Shown in pieces: positions 17,233-26,861 of a DNA stretch of 64,000 nucleotides. The position numbers and the translations under genes are program-made. Source of the DNA: Aequorivita iocasae (GTDB lineage: Bacteria; Bacteroidota; Bacteroidia; Flavobacteriales; Flavobacteriaceae). A model generated the notes under the pieces. The model made no database searches and had not been told where the DNA came from. It saw only the letters and a program-made list of their open reading frames with translations. The stretch's first letter is position 1; the number at the start of each line of letters is the position of its first letter. The stretch lies in assembly GCF_016757735.1 (NCBI RefSeq), contig NZ_CP068439.1, positions 1,302,001 through 1,366,000 on the forward strand, given 5' to 3'.

Positions 17233-17262
17233 CAAATGTAGTGTTATTTATTTGAAAAGCAA
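17233..17262 (-). promoter_or_regulatory. Promoter of rplM-rpsI
   Basis: On the minus strand TTG (17262-17260), a 19-bp spacer and TACATTTG (17240-17233) match the Bacteroidota TTG-N19-TAnnTTTG consensus. It lies 76 bp before the L13 start, leaving a leader of about 70 nt that could hold autoregulatory structure. Confidence 0.8.
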
Positions 17263-17367
17263 GGGGTGTGGAAAATATTTTGTTGTGAAAAAGACATAAG
17301 ACCGCTACGCTAAAAGAAGTAAGACAAAAGACCAGAATAATTTTGAATTCTGAATTCTGAATTAAAT

Positions 17368-18909
17368 TTATTCTTTCACAAACTTTTTCAAGGCCACATT
17401 TTTACCGGAATACAACTGCACATAATAAACGCCCGTAGCCAAGCTGGAAACATCTATGGTTGGGGAAACGGTGCCAACCTCCAATTGCAAGACTTTGCTG
17501 CCCGTCATGGTGTAAATGTTTATTTGGTCTATGGTTTGGTCTTGGGTGTTTATTTGTAATGTGTTTTTTGTTGGGTTGGGGTAGAGAGTTATATCCTTTG
17601 AAAACGAGGTTTCTTCGAGGCCTAATATTTGGGCGTGTTTTACAATCCAGAAATCATAACTGCCTCTTGAGTTTTCAGTTTTGTCGCCTGAGATATTAGA
17701 TTCAGACTGCCCACCAACAATGTAACTGCCATCATTTAATTGAGTTCCAAAAGGAATTCTCTCAGAATCTGCACCTCCAATAGTATTCTGCCATTCAATA
17801 ATTCCCTGTTCATTTAATTTAATAATCCAGTAATCTGACTCGCCAATTGGGTCTTCTGTTTTGTCTCCTGAAGCAGGGGAGTCTGAATAGCCTGTAACAA
17901 AATAACCTCCTTCAGAAGAAGGTAATGTGGTATAGCAGCCATCTCCAAAAGCTCCGCCAATAGTGTTTTCCCATTCTACTTCCCCATCTTGGTCAACTTT
18001 TATTATCCAATAATCAAAACTTTGCGAATCTTCAGATTTAATACCTCCAGCATCCGAATCAGAAAATCCTGTCAATATATAGCCAGAATCATTTGTTTGT
18101 TTAACATTCGTCATGAATGTTATTGATCCACATCCGTAAATTTTTTCCCACAATTGAGTTCCATTAGAAGATATCTTTATAGTGCCATATAGGTCTTGAG
18201 TGCTTGGAAAATATCCAATTATATATCCTCCGTCAGCTGTGAAATCTAATCCCGCGCAATATGTGTTGTCAATAAATGAATATGCTTTTTGCCATTCAAT
18301 GTTTCCATTCAAGTCCAGTTTAAGAATCCATATATCCTGTATGCCCGGATTAAATATAGTTCTGTCGCCCGATATGCTGGAGGTTGAATTTCCTGTAACA
18401 ATATATCCTCCGTCGACTGTTTGCAAAATATTGGTAACACTATCGTTGTTGTTTCCTCCCAAAGTTTTTTGCCATTCGATATTTCCTGTAGGACTTAGCT
18501 TTATTATCCAATAGTCACTTCCTCCTTTTGATGCCTCAGTCTTATCGCCTGAAATTCCTGAAGCAGATGTTCCAGCTAAAACATATCCTCCATCGGATGT
18601 TTGAAAAATGGAATTCAATCTATCATCAATATCGCCTCCCAAGGTTCTTTGCCACTCTATAATTCCACTATTATTTACTTTTAAAATCCAATAATCCTCG
18701 CCTCCTCTAGAGTTTTCAAGCTTTTCTCCAGAAATATTTGAGTCTGAGCGTCCGCCAACTATAAACCCGCCATCAGTTGTATTTATAATTGAACTCAAAA
18801 ATTCCTCCCCACTCCCCCCAATAGTCCGCTGCCAAAGAATGTTTGGGTCTTGGGCTTGGATGGTAAATACAAAAAAGAAAAGTGATAAAAGTGTAAAGGA
18901 GTTTTTCAT
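17368..18909 (-). CDS. T9SS-exported repeat protein
   Basis: A protein of 513 residues from the ATG at 18909, where a signal peptide begins (MKNSFTLLSLFFF, cleavage near TIQAQ); the 17 codons upstream are not needed. The body has about seven repeats of roughly 55 residues, each with IEWQ(N/K)TIGG, a variable stretch and (T)DGGYI(V/L)xG, ending in DYWIIK. This arrangement is typical of predicted beta-propeller or lipoprotein-like surface proteins. The last 75 or so residues are a T9SS type A sorting domain (ITLYPNPTKNTLQI, GVYYVQLYSGKNVALKKFVKE). Cell-surface or released; binding partner unknown. Confidence 0.9.
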   Translation of the reverse strand: MKNSFTLLSLFFFVFTIQAQDPNILWQRTIGGSGEEFLSSIINTTDGGFIVGGRSDSNISGEKLENSRGGEDYWILKVNNSGIIEWQRTLGGDIDDRLNSIFQTSDGGYVLAGTSASGISGDKTEASKGGSDYWIIKLSPTGNIEWQKTLGGNNNDSVTNILQTVDGGYIVTGNSTSSISGDRTIFNPGIQDIWILKLDLNGNIEWQKAYSFIDNTYCAGLDFTADGGYIIGYFPSTQDLYGTIKISSNGTQLWEKIYGCGSITFMTNVKQTNDSGYILTGFSDSDAGGIKSEDSQSFDYWIIKVDQDGEVEWENTIGGAFGDGCYTTLPSSEGGYFVTGYSDSPASGDKTEDPIGESDYWIIKLNEQGIIEWQNTIGGADSERIPFGTQLNDGSYIVGGQSESNISGDKTENSRGSYDFWIVKHAQILGLEETSFSKDITLYPNPTKNTLQINTQDQTIDQINIYTMTGSKVLQLEVGTVSPTIDVSSLATGVYYVQLYSGKNVALKKFVKE

Positions 18910-19033
18910 AGTAAGTGCTTCAATATTTTGGCAGCAAAATACTGATTTCCCATAATCCATAACATTAAAAAGTTAAGAAATTCTTAATACGCAATCTACT
19001 TTACGGCATAAAGCCTTGAAAACTGTAGCAAAA

Positions 19034-21874
19034 TTAATGCGCCTCCAACCAATTTTCACCCACACCCAAATCAACATCCAATGGAACGCTCAGCGTATAG
19101 GCATTTTCCATTTCGTGTTTAACCATGGTTTTTAGCTTTTCGAGCTCAGGCTTATAGGCATCAAAGACCAATTCATCATGGACTTGAAGCAGCATCTTAC
19201 TTTTATAGTTTTCTTTCTCTAATTTTTTGTGGATGTTGATCATAGCAATTTTAATAATGTCTGCGGCACTTCCCTGTATTGGAGCATTTACGGCATTTCG
19301 CTCCGCCGCGCCACGAACCACTTGGTTGCTTCCGTTAATGTCTTTTAAATAGCGTCTTCTTCCCAAAACCGTTTGTACATACCCATGTTCACGTGCAAAT
19401 TGAATTTGTTCGCTTATGTAATTTCGAAGTTTTGGATAGGTTTTGTAATAAGTGTCTATCAAATCTTTAGCCTCAGAACGGGAAAGGTCAGTCTGATTGC
19501 TGAGACCAAAAGCGGAAACCCCATAAATAATCCCAAAATTCACGGTTTTGGCGTTGCTTCGTTGTTCGCGGGTCACTTCACTTAAAGGAATATTGAAGAC
19601 CCTTGCTGCGGTAGAAGCGTGGATATCTTCGCCATTTTTGAAAGCTTCAATCATATTGTCTTCTTCGCTCAATGCGGCAATAATACGAAGTTCTATTTGC
19701 GAATAATCCGCAGCCATCAAAACATAATCGTCATTTCTTGGAATAAATGCTTTTCGAACTTCGCGCCCACGCTCAGTTCTAATTGGGATATTTTGCAAGT
19801 TTGGATTGTTACTGCTCAAACGGCCCGTGGCTGCAACGGTTTGCATATAATCTGTGTGCACGCGACCTGTAGTTTTTTCAACTTGGTCTGGAAGCGCGTC
19901 CACATAAGTGCTTTTCAATTTTGTAAGCCCGCGATATTCCAAAACATCACGGATTATTTTATGGTCTTTCGCCAAATAGGAAAGCACATCTTCTGAGGTT
20001 GAATACTGTCCCGTTTTGGTTTTTTTCGGTTTTTCAATCAACTTCATTTTTCCGAAAAGAATATCGCCCAATTGCTTTGGTGATGCAATGTTAAATTCTT
20101 CTCCAGCTTCTTCATAAATACTTTTTTCAAGTTGAAGAATGTCTTTGTCCAATTCGTTGGAAAGTTTTTTCAGAAATTCCTCGTCCAGATTGATGCCTTC
20201 CAATTCCATGGCTGCCAAAACCCGCAGAAGCGGGACTTCAATCTCATCAAAAAGTTTTTGGGTGTTGGCTTCACCCAGTTCTTTTTCGAAATGTTCCTTT
20301 AGTTGAAATGTTACATCGGCATCCTCAACGGCATATTCAGTCTGTTTTTCAATGGCAACGTCCCGCATATTCAATTGGTTTTTGCCTTTTTTGCCAATCA
20401 ATTCCGTAATGGAAACGGGTGTATAATTCAAATACGTTTCGCTCAAAACATCCATATTGTGCCGCATATCTGGGTTTATAAGATAATGCGCGAGCATGGT
20501 ATCAAACAATTTTCCTTTTACCGAAATATTATATTTCGCCAAAACTTTGATGTCATACTTCAGATTTTGTCCAATTTTCTCAATGGTTTCGTTTTCAAAA
20601 AAAGGTTGAAGCTCCTCCAAAATTTGCTGTGTTTCCTCTTTGTTTTCAGGAAAAGGAACGTAAAATCCTTTTCCCTTTTCCCAAGAAAAAGCAATTCCAA
20701 CCAGTTCTGCCTCCAACGGATTCAAACTTGTGGTTTCGGTATCAAAACATACACTTTGCTGCTTCATCAAATTCTGAAGAAACAATTTAGTTCCCATTCC
20801 CGGCTGAACGGTTTGGTAAAAATGTTCTGTGTTTTCAATGGTGGCACGTGAGTTGTAATTTTTTATTTCTTCGGAAGTGTCTCCATCACTGCCAAAAAGG
20901 GAAAATTGCCCACTTCCTGCGGAAGCAGAAGTTGCTTTTTTTGCACTTTCGGAATTTGAAATCTGTGTCACTTTTTCCGAAGCGCCTTCTTCTGAAAACA
21001 GTTTTAAAAACTGCTCTTTTAGTCTTCGGAATTCCAGTTCTTCAAAAATCTGCTGCACTTTTTCGCCATCGGGCATCGACAGCTCGTAATCTTTTTCATT
21101 AAACGTTACATCACATGTAGTACAGATTGTAGCGAGCTTTTTTGAAAGCAGACCGAGTTCGGCATTCTCTTCAACTTTTTCTTTCATTTTACCTTTTAGC
21201 TTATCGGTATTTGCCAAAAGATTTTCCATAGAGCCAAATTCCGCAATAAACTTCTTTGCTGTTTTTTCACCCACACCAGGCAGTCCGGGAATGTTATCGC
21301 TGGCATCGCCCATCATTCCTAAATAATCAATCACCTGTTCGGGACGCTCTACACCAAAACGTTTCTGCACTTCGGGGATTCCCCAAATCTCGATGGCATT
21401 ACCCATACGCGCAGGGCGGTACATAAAAATATTTTCGGTTACCAATTGGCCGAAATCCTTATCGGGCGTAACCATAAAAACCTGATAACCTTGTTTTTCT
21501 GCCTGTTGCGCAAGCGTTCCAATAATATCATCAGCCTCCAAACCTGAAAGCTCCACACAAGGAATGTGCATAGCTTTGATTATTTCTTGAATTATCGGGA
21601 TAGATTGACGGATAACATCGGGCGTTTCGTCACGATTTGCTTTATAATCTGCAAACATTTCGGTGCGTTCGGCACTTCCATCCTTATCAAAACAAACGGC
21701 CAAATGATCGGGACGCTCGCGGCGGATAACATCAAAAAGGGAATTCAGAAAACCCATAATGGCAGAGGTGTCTTGCCCTTTGCTATTAATGGTTGGATTT
21801 TTTATAAGTGCGTAATACCCGCGAAAAATAAGGGCGTATGCATCAAGAAGGAAAAGGCGTTTTTGGGTGGACAT
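19034..21874 (-). CDS. polA: DNA polymerase I
   Basis: A protein of 946 residues with three domains. The 5'-3' exonuclease occupies about 1-300 (LLDAYALIFRGYYAL, VTPDKDFGQLV, GDASDNIPG). The 3'-5' exonuclease at about 345-540 keeps its catalytic DTETTSL. The family A polymerase follows: ADYSQIELRIIAAL (motif A), RSNAKTVNFGIIYG (motif B) and LLQVHDELVF (motif C). It fills gaps in repair and processes Okazaki fragments. All catalytic motifs look intact, so proofreading is expected. Confidence 0.98.
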   Translation of the reverse strand: MSTQKRLFLLDAYALIFRGYYALIKNPTINSKGQDTSAIMGFLNSLFDVIRRERPDHLAVCFDKDGSAERTEMFADYKANRDETPDVIRQSIPIIQEIIKAMHIPCVELSGLEADDIIGTLAQQAEKQGYQVFMVTPDKDFGQLVTENIFMYRPARMGNAIEIWGIPEVQKRFGVERPEQVIDYLGMMGDASDNIPGLPGVGEKTAKKFIAEFGSMENLLANTDKLKGKMKEKVEENAELGLLSKKLATICTTCDVTFNEKDYELSMPDGEKVQQIFEELEFRRLKEQFLKLFSEEGASEKVTQISNSESAKKATSASAGSGQFSLFGSDGDTSEEIKNYNSRATIENTEHFYQTVQPGMGTKLFLQNLMKQQSVCFDTETTSLNPLEAELVGIAFSWEKGKGFYVPFPENKEETQQILEELQPFFENETIEKIGQNLKYDIKVLAKYNISVKGKLFDTMLAHYLINPDMRHNMDVLSETYLNYTPVSITELIGKKGKNQLNMRDVAIEKQTEYAVEDADVTFQLKEHFEKELGEANTQKLFDEIEVPLLRVLAAMELEGINLDEEFLKKLSNELDKDILQLEKSIYEEAGEEFNIASPKQLGDILFGKMKLIEKPKKTKTGQYSTSEDVLSYLAKDHKIIRDVLEYRGLTKLKSTYVDALPDQVEKTTGRVHTDYMQTVAATGRLSSNNPNLQNIPIRTERGREVRKAFIPRNDDYVLMAADYSQIELRIIAALSEEDNMIEAFKNGEDIHASTAARVFNIPLSEVTREQRSNAKTVNFGIIYGVSAFGLSNQTDLSRSEAKDLIDTYYKTYPKLRNYISEQIQFAREHGYVQTVLGRRRYLKDINGSNQVVRGAAERNAVNAPIQGSAADIIKIAMINIHKKLEKENYKSKMLLQVHDELVFDAYKPELEKLKTMVKHEMENAYTLSVPLDVDLGVGENWLEAH

Positions 21875-21896
21875 TTTGGATTTTTTAGACGAATTC

Positions 21897-21904
21897 CAAA
21901 ACTA
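21897..21904 (-). promoter_or_regulatory. Candidate -7 box of polA
   Basis: TAGTTTTG on the minus strand fits TAnnTTTG about 22 bp before the polA start. The TTG element at 19-bp spacing is not visible. Confidence 0.4.
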
Positions 21905-21973
21905 CAAAACTTCTTCAATGGTGCGAAATTAATTGAATTGCAATTCGTATTTTTCGCCCATAAATTATTTCAG

Positions 21974-22906
21974 ATGAAAAAATATTCATTGGTAATCCAT
22001 GGCGGAGCAGGAACATTGGTAAAAGGTTTGATGACGCAAGAAAAGGAGGAACAATATAAATCAGCTTTAAACGAAGCTTTGGAAAAAGGATATGCAATAC
22101 TTGAAAATAGCGGAAGCGCTATGGACGCGGTGGAAGTTGCGGTAAACCATTTAGAGGATTCGCCACTTTTCAACGCAGGAAAAGGTAGTGTTTTTACCAA
22201 CGATGGCACCCACGAAATGGATGCTGCCATTATGGATGGTAAAACGCTTGATGCAGGGGCGGTCTCCCTTATTACTGGTATTAAAAACCCAATATCCTTG
22301 GCTCGGGATGTTATGGAAAAAACGGAACATGTTTTTTTGGCAGGTGAAGGAGCGATGCGTTTTGCGAAAAGTCTGGACTACACTTTGGAAGCTCCCGAAT
22401 ATTTCTATGATGAACATCGTTACCAGCAATGGCAAAACATAAAAGATAGCGACAAATTTCAGTTGGATCACAGTATGAAAAAGGAAGGTAAGTTTGGAAC
22501 TGTTGGCGCTGTGGCCTGCGACCAAAATGGAAACGTTGCCGCTGCCACATCCACTGGGGGAATGACCAACAAGCGGTGGGGCCGAGTGGGCGACAGTCCG
22601 ATGATTGGGTCTGGAACATATGCCAATAACAAAACCTGCGCGGTAAGTTGCACGGGCAGTGGCGAATATTTTATTCGTGGCGTGGTGGCTTATGATGTTT
22701 CCTGCTTAATGGAATACAAAGGAATGGCTTTAGCTGAAGCTGCTTCCGAAGTAATCAACAAAAGAGTTTTGGAAATTGGTGGCGATGGCGGCTTGATTGC
22801 CGTTGATGCCGAAGGGAATATAGCAATGCCTTTCAATACTGAAGGGATGTACCGCGCTTTTAAAACTTCCAAAGGGGAAAAAGAGATTGGTATATATAGG
22901 AAATGA
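21974..22906 (+). CDS. iaaA: Isoaspartyl peptidase / plant-type L-asparaginase
   Basis: A protein of 310 residues from the ATG at 21974 (MKKYSLVIHGGAG). The frame is open far upstream, but that part runs antisense to polA and is not homologous. It is an Ntn-hydrolase precursor: the HGGAG start, AMDAVEVAVNHLEDSPLFNAGKG, and the self-cleavage site GTVGAV with Thr176 as the new N-terminal nucleophile. It hydrolyses beta-aspartyl dipeptides. Here it sits beside cyanophycinase and cyanophycin synthetase, so its likely substrate is beta-Asp-Arg, the product of cyanophycinase. It is convergent with cphB. Confidence 0.93.
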   Translation: MKKYSLVIHGGAGTLVKGLMTQEKEEQYKSALNEALEKGYAILENSGSAMDAVEVAVNHLEDSPLFNAGKGSVFTNDGTHEMDAAIMDGKTLDAGAVSLITGIKNPISLARDVMEKTEHVFLAGEGAMRFAKSLDYTLEAPEYFYDEHRYQQWQNIKDSDKFQLDHSMKKEGKFGTVGAVACDQNGNVAAATSTGGMTNKRWGRVGDSPMIGSGTYANNKTCAVSCTGSGEYFIRGVVAYDVSCLMEYKGMALAEAASEVINKRVLEIGGDGGLIAVDAEGNIAMPFNTEGMYRAFKTSKGEKEIGIYRK

Positions 22907-22977
22907 TACTATGGATACTGCACATTCTATAGGTTCTATGGACACTATTGTATTTTACCCTAATCCCTAATCCCTAA

Positions 22978-23850
22978 TCACAAAGTTTGAGATTCAATCA
23001 CACGAATGTGATGAGGCGAAATTTTAAGTTTCTTTTTCTTGATATCGAAACGATCGCCGTTTGCTAAAATGTGTGTTTTCAAATTATTTAGGGACATTGG
23101 CGTACCGTCGGCAACCACTGCTTGATTGTTGTGTTTTAGCTTCCTTGGGTCAAAAAGAATGACCATTCCCGAGCCAATCACTTCCACGATATTGCAGTTT
23201 TTTATTACTAAGCCAGTATCTTCCGCCAAGCCAATACCGATAAGTTTGGGAAATCGTGCCACTGCTTCGGCAAGTCTTCCAAACCGTCCGCGGCGTATAA
23301 AGTGTGAATCGATTATCAAGTTTGGAATGAAGCCCATGCCTTCACCCATTAAAACAGCACCTTTTGTAAAGGCTTCTTTTATTCCGCCACCTTTTATCAT
23401 TTCCTGGCTCATGCACATTGCTCCAGCGCTGGTTCCGGCAATTACAAAGTTATCTTTTTCGTACCGTTCTTGAATTATTTTGTGCAGAAGGGTTCCGCCA
23501 ATATATTGTACTATTTTGGATTGGTCACCTCCAGAAAACATAACGCAATCGGCTTTTTTCATCAAGGTTAAATGCAGCGGATCTTCTGCTTCCTCACGAT
23601 TGCGGATATCCATAATGCGAACGTTGGTACACCCTAATTTTCCAAAAGCGTGCAGATAGTTTTCGCTCACTTCATTCGGAATACTTGAAGCAGTTGGGAT
23701 AACAACTATTAGGGCTTCTTTCCCCCCACTTTCACGAACCACACGGGATAAGATCCCTTCCTGAATATATTCTAGTGTATATATTTCGCTCTGTTCAATG
23801 CCCTTATCTTCATTTCCACCTATGGGGATCAGTGTGCCTTTTACGCTCAT
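22978..23850 (-). CDS. cphB: Cyanophycinase
   Basis: A protein of 290 residues, the normal length of this S51-like serine hydrolase. It shows LIPIGGNEDKG at the N-terminus, MFSGGDQ, and the nucleophile elbow AGTSAGAM with Ser141, followed by IIDSHFIRRGRFGRL. It cuts cyanophycin (multi-L-arginyl-poly-L-aspartate) into beta-Asp-Arg dipeptides in the cytoplasm. It is divergent from the synthetase gene, sharing a 96-bp intergenic region, and convergent with the dipeptidase gene. Confidence 0.95.
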   Translation of the reverse strand: MSVKGTLIPIGGNEDKGIEQSEIYTLEYIQEGILSRVVRESGGKEALIVVIPTASSIPNEVSENYLHAFGKLGCTNVRIMDIRNREEAEDPLHLTLMKKADCVMFSGGDQSKIVQYIGGTLLHKIIQERYEKDNFVIAGTSAGAMCMSQEMIKGGGIKEAFTKGAVLMGEGMGFIPNLIIDSHFIRRGRFGRLAEAVARFPKLIGIGLAEDTGLVIKNCNIVEVIGSGMVILFDPRKLKHNNQAVVADGTPMSLNNLKTHILANGDRFDIKKKKLKISPHHIRVIESQTL

Positions 23851-23870
23851 GAATTTATTTGATTTGCGGG

Positions 23871-23878
23871 CAAAAATA
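23871..23878 (-). promoter_or_regulatory. Candidate -7 box of cphB
   Basis: TATTTTTG on the minus strand, 20 bp before the cphB ATG, matches TAnnTTTG; at the TTG position the sequence is TTA. It lies in the divergent cphB-cphA gap. Confidence 0.45.
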
Positions 23879-23946
23879 CGCTAATTGTTATAAAAATTAA
23901 TCATATATTTATCAAATTCGAACCAAACTAACAAATCCGTCAACAT

Positions 23947-26583
23947 ATGCGTATAAGGGAAATCAACGCCATGCGAGGGCCGAATTACTGGTCCATACGT
24001 CGTCATAAATTAATTGTAATGGTCCTTGACCTTGAGGAAATGGAAGAACTCCCTTCCAATAAAATTGACGGCTTCAGTGATCGGCTAAAAAGCATGTTCC
24101 CGAGCATGTATAGCCATCGTTGTAGCGTGGGCGAACCGGGCGGATTTTTTCAACGTGTGGAAGAAGGCACTTGGATGGGTCACGTAATTGAACATATCGC
24201 ATTGGAAATTCAAACCTTGGCCGATATGGATACGGGCTTTGGAAGAACCCGCGGTTATGGCGAAAAAGGCGTTTACAATGTGGTCTTTAGTTATATTGAA
24301 GAAAATGTGGGGCGGTATGCTGCGAAAGCAGCGGTTGATATTTGCAAAGCACTTATCTCGGGTGATAGCTATGATTTGGAGGCCGATATACAACGGATGC
24401 GTGAAATACGCGAGGATGAACGCCTAGGGCCAAGTACAGGTTCCATTGTTGAAGAAGCTGAAGCCCGTGGCATTCCGTGGATTCGTTTGAATAAATATTC
24501 ACTTTGCCAATTGGGTTACGGCGCCAACCAAAAAAGAATACAGGCGACGGTAACTTCAGAAACTAGTAGTATTGGGGTTGAAATAGCCTGCGATAAGGAA
24601 GACACCAAATACCTTTTGGAGCAGGCAGAAGTGGAAGTTCCAAGGGGCGACATTATTGGTCGCGAAAGCAGCCTTGCGGAAGCCTGTAGATATGTAGGAT
24701 TTCCGTTGGTTGTAAAACCCGTGGGCGGAAACCATGGTCGCGGGATTACCGTCAACATTAAAAACTACGAAGATGCTTTGGTGGCTTTTCATGCTGCAAA
24801 AAATGTTTCACCCAAAGTTATAATAGAAAAATACATTACGGGTGAAGATTACCGTTTGCTGGTAATCAATAATGTTTTGGTAGCAGCCGCGAAGCGCAGT
24901 CCTGCACACATCATGGGCGACGGAAAATCCACCATAAAAGAATTGGTTGATGAAGTAAATAAAGATCCACGTCGCGGTTATGGACACGAAAATGTGCTCA
25001 CAAAAATCACTATTAATGATTTGACCAAAACTATCATCGCCGCAAAAGGTTATACCGAAGATTCTGTACCAAAAGAAGGTGAAAAAGTTATTTTAAAAGA
25101 CACTGCAAACTTAAGCACAGGCGGCACAGCGGAAGATGTTACCGATATCGTACATCCATCAAACGTTTCCATGGCAGAACGCATTTCAAAGATAATAGAC
25201 CTTGATATCTGCGGAATTGATATCATGACAACCGATATAAGCCAACCCTTAAATGAAACTGGCGGTGCAGTTTTGGAAGTAAATGCCGGACCCGGATTTA
25301 GGATGCATTTGGCTCCAACTACCGGACTTCCTCGAAATGTTGCTGCTCCCGTTGTAGATAAACTTTTTCCAAAACAGGGCGATACGGGCAGGATTCCAAT
25401 AATAGCTACCACCGGTACCAATGGAAAAACCACAACTACGCGCCTTATTGCGCACATGGCAAAAATGAAAGGCTATCGAGTAGGTTATACCACAAGTGAT
25501 GGCGTTTATATCCAAAATAGATTGTTGATGAAAGGCGATTGCACCGGTCCGGCAAGTGCCGAATTTGTATTGAAAGATCCAACGGTAAACTTCGCCGTTT
25601 TAGAATGTGCCCGGGGCGGCTTGCTTCGTGCAGGATTAGGTTTTAAAAAATGTGATGTCGGCATTGTAACTAATGTGGCTGCAGACCATTTGGGCTTAAA
25701 GGGAATCCACACCATTGAACAGTTGGCAAAAGTGAAAGGCGTTATCCCCGAAACCGTTTTGCCAGATGGTTATGCAATTTTAAACGCCGATGATGATTTG
25801 GTTTATGAAATGCGAAGAAGTATCAACTGCAACCTCGCTTTATTTTCAATGGACGAAGAAAACCCACGGATAAAAGCGCTTCAAAAACTTGGCGGAATCA
25901 CTGCAATTTATGAAAACGGCTACGTCACCCTTTGTCGCGGAACTTGGAAAATGCGAATAATGAAAGCTGAAAACATTCCATTGACCTTCGGTGGAAAGGC
26001 AAGTTTTATGATACAAAATATCCTTCCAGCTGTTATTGCGGCAAACGTGCGCGGAATAGGCATTGAGGATATGAAAGTAGCTTTGGAAACCTTTATTCCT
26101 TCGGCAACCCAAACCCCAGGGAGATTGAATCTATTTAAATTTGAAAATTTCAGCATTTTGCTGGATTATGCGCACAATCCCGCGGGAATGCGTGCTTTGC
26201 AACAATTTACCGATTCCTTTGATGCCACCGAAAAAATTGGAATTATTGCAGGAGTGGGCGATAGAAGGGAAGAAGACACCAACGAATTGGGAAGTATTGC
26301 CGCAGAAATGTTTGATGAAATAATTATCCGGCAAGATAAAAACCTACGCGGAAAAAGTGAAGAGGAATTGATTAAAATGCTGAACGTTGGAATAAAAATG
26401 AAGAATCCAAACAAGAAAACCACTATTATTCCTTCAGAAAAAGAAGCCATTACACATGCCATAAAAAATGCAAAAAAAGGTTCACTCATTATCTGTTGTA
26501 GCGATGTAATCCCCGATGCATTGGACCTTGTGATGAAGTTTAAGGAACAGGAAACGCGGGGTGAAAAGATTTCCTTATATTAA
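23947..26583 (+). CDS. cphA: Cyanophycin synthetase
   Basis: A protein of 878 residues, standard for CphA1. The N-terminal domain (about 1-160) is followed by an ATP-grasp domain (about 215-480: PLVVKPVGGNHGRGITV, LEVNAGPGFRMHL), which adds Asp to the backbone. A Mur-ligase-like domain follows, with the P-loop at Gly490-Thr495 (GTNGKTTTT) and DYAHNPAGMRALQQF in its C-terminal lobe; it adds Arg to side chains. It makes the nitrogen and energy reserve polymer cyanophycin. It is followed by a strong terminator. Confidence 0.96.
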   Translation: MRIREINAMRGPNYWSIRRHKLIVMVLDLEEMEELPSNKIDGFSDRLKSMFPSMYSHRCSVGEPGGFFQRVEEGTWMGHVIEHIALEIQTLADMDTGFGRTRGYGEKGVYNVVFSYIEENVGRYAAKAAVDICKALISGDSYDLEADIQRMREIREDERLGPSTGSIVEEAEARGIPWIRLNKYSLCQLGYGANQKRIQATVTSETSSIGVEIACDKEDTKYLLEQAEVEVPRGDIIGRESSLAEACRYVGFPLVVKPVGGNHGRGITVNIKNYEDALVAFHAAKNVSPKVIIEKYITGEDYRLLVINNVLVAAAKRSPAHIMGDGKSTIKELVDEVNKDPRRGYGHENVLTKITINDLTKTIIAAKGYTEDSVPKEGEKVILKDTANLSTGGTAEDVTDIVHPSNVSMAERISKIIDLDICGIDIMTTDISQPLNETGGAVLEVNAGPGFRMHLAPTTGLPRNVAAPVVDKLFPKQGDTGRIPIIATTGTNGKTTTTRLIAHMAKMKGYRVGYTTSDGVYIQNRLLMKGDCTGPASAEFVLKDPTVNFAVLECARGGLLRAGLGFKKCDVGIVTNVAADHLGLKGIHTIEQLAKVKGVIPETVLPDGYAILNADDDLVYEMRRSINCNLALFSMDEENPRIKALQKLGGITAIYENGYVTLCRGTWKMRIMKAENIPLTFGGKASFMIQNILPAVIAANVRGIGIEDMKVALETFIPSATQTPGRLNLFKFENFSILLDYAHNPAGMRALQQFTDSFDATEKIGIIAGVGDRREEDTNELGSIAAEMFDEIIIRQDKNLRGKSEEELIKMLNVGIKMKNPNKKTTIIPSEKEAITHAIKNAKKGSLIICCSDVIPDALDLVMKFKEQETRGEKISLY

Positions 26584-26589
26584 AAAGCA

Positions 26590-26624
26590 AAAGCCGCTCC
26601 TCCTCAAAAGCGGCTTTATTTTTC
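26590..26624 (+). terminator. Intrinsic terminator of cphA
   Basis: AAAGCCGCT (26590-26598) pairs with AGCGGCTTT (26609-26617) around a 10-nt loop, followed by ATTTTT. It lies 7 bp after the cphA stop. Confidence 0.88.
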
Positions 26625-26861
26625 CCATGGCTAATCAAAGTATATACTAATTACCGTTTCAAAAATAAGTGCTTTTTCTGGCTTTGGTTTTATGGAATTG
26701 TTAACTTAAGGAAATGATTTTCACAGGGTCACCATTTTAGTTGGTATACGCTGTTTCTCCTTTTAAAAATCTTAAAAATGAGATACTATAACCGTTAAAA
26801 TAAAGTGAAGTAGCTTATCATTTTTTTGAAACTCACTACCTTTAAAACTTGTTTCTACTCT

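Noticed and set aside
17339-17367. Short tandem TTCTGAAT repeat as a regulatory element
   Set aside because: Two to three copies of a simple 8-bp unit in a non-coding gap; common low-complexity sequence with no pairing partner.
20303-20851. Plus-strand frame of 182 codons antisense to polA
   Set aside because: It overlaps the conserved polA coding region completely and shows no family motif; Phe/Asn/Cys-rich shadow translation.
21566-21973. N-terminal extension of the isoaspartyl peptidase
   Set aside because: The frame is open but lies antisense to polA. The family starts at MKKYSLVIHGGAG (21974).
22952-22977. TAATCCC triplicate between iaaA and cphB
   Set aside because: Only three copies of a 7-bp unit and no hairpin; does not look like a terminator or an element.
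26625-26861. Regulatory RNA or promoter in the 237-bp gap after cphA
   Set aside because: I find no TAnnTTTG box, no strong hairpin beyond the cphA terminator and no conserved motif here.
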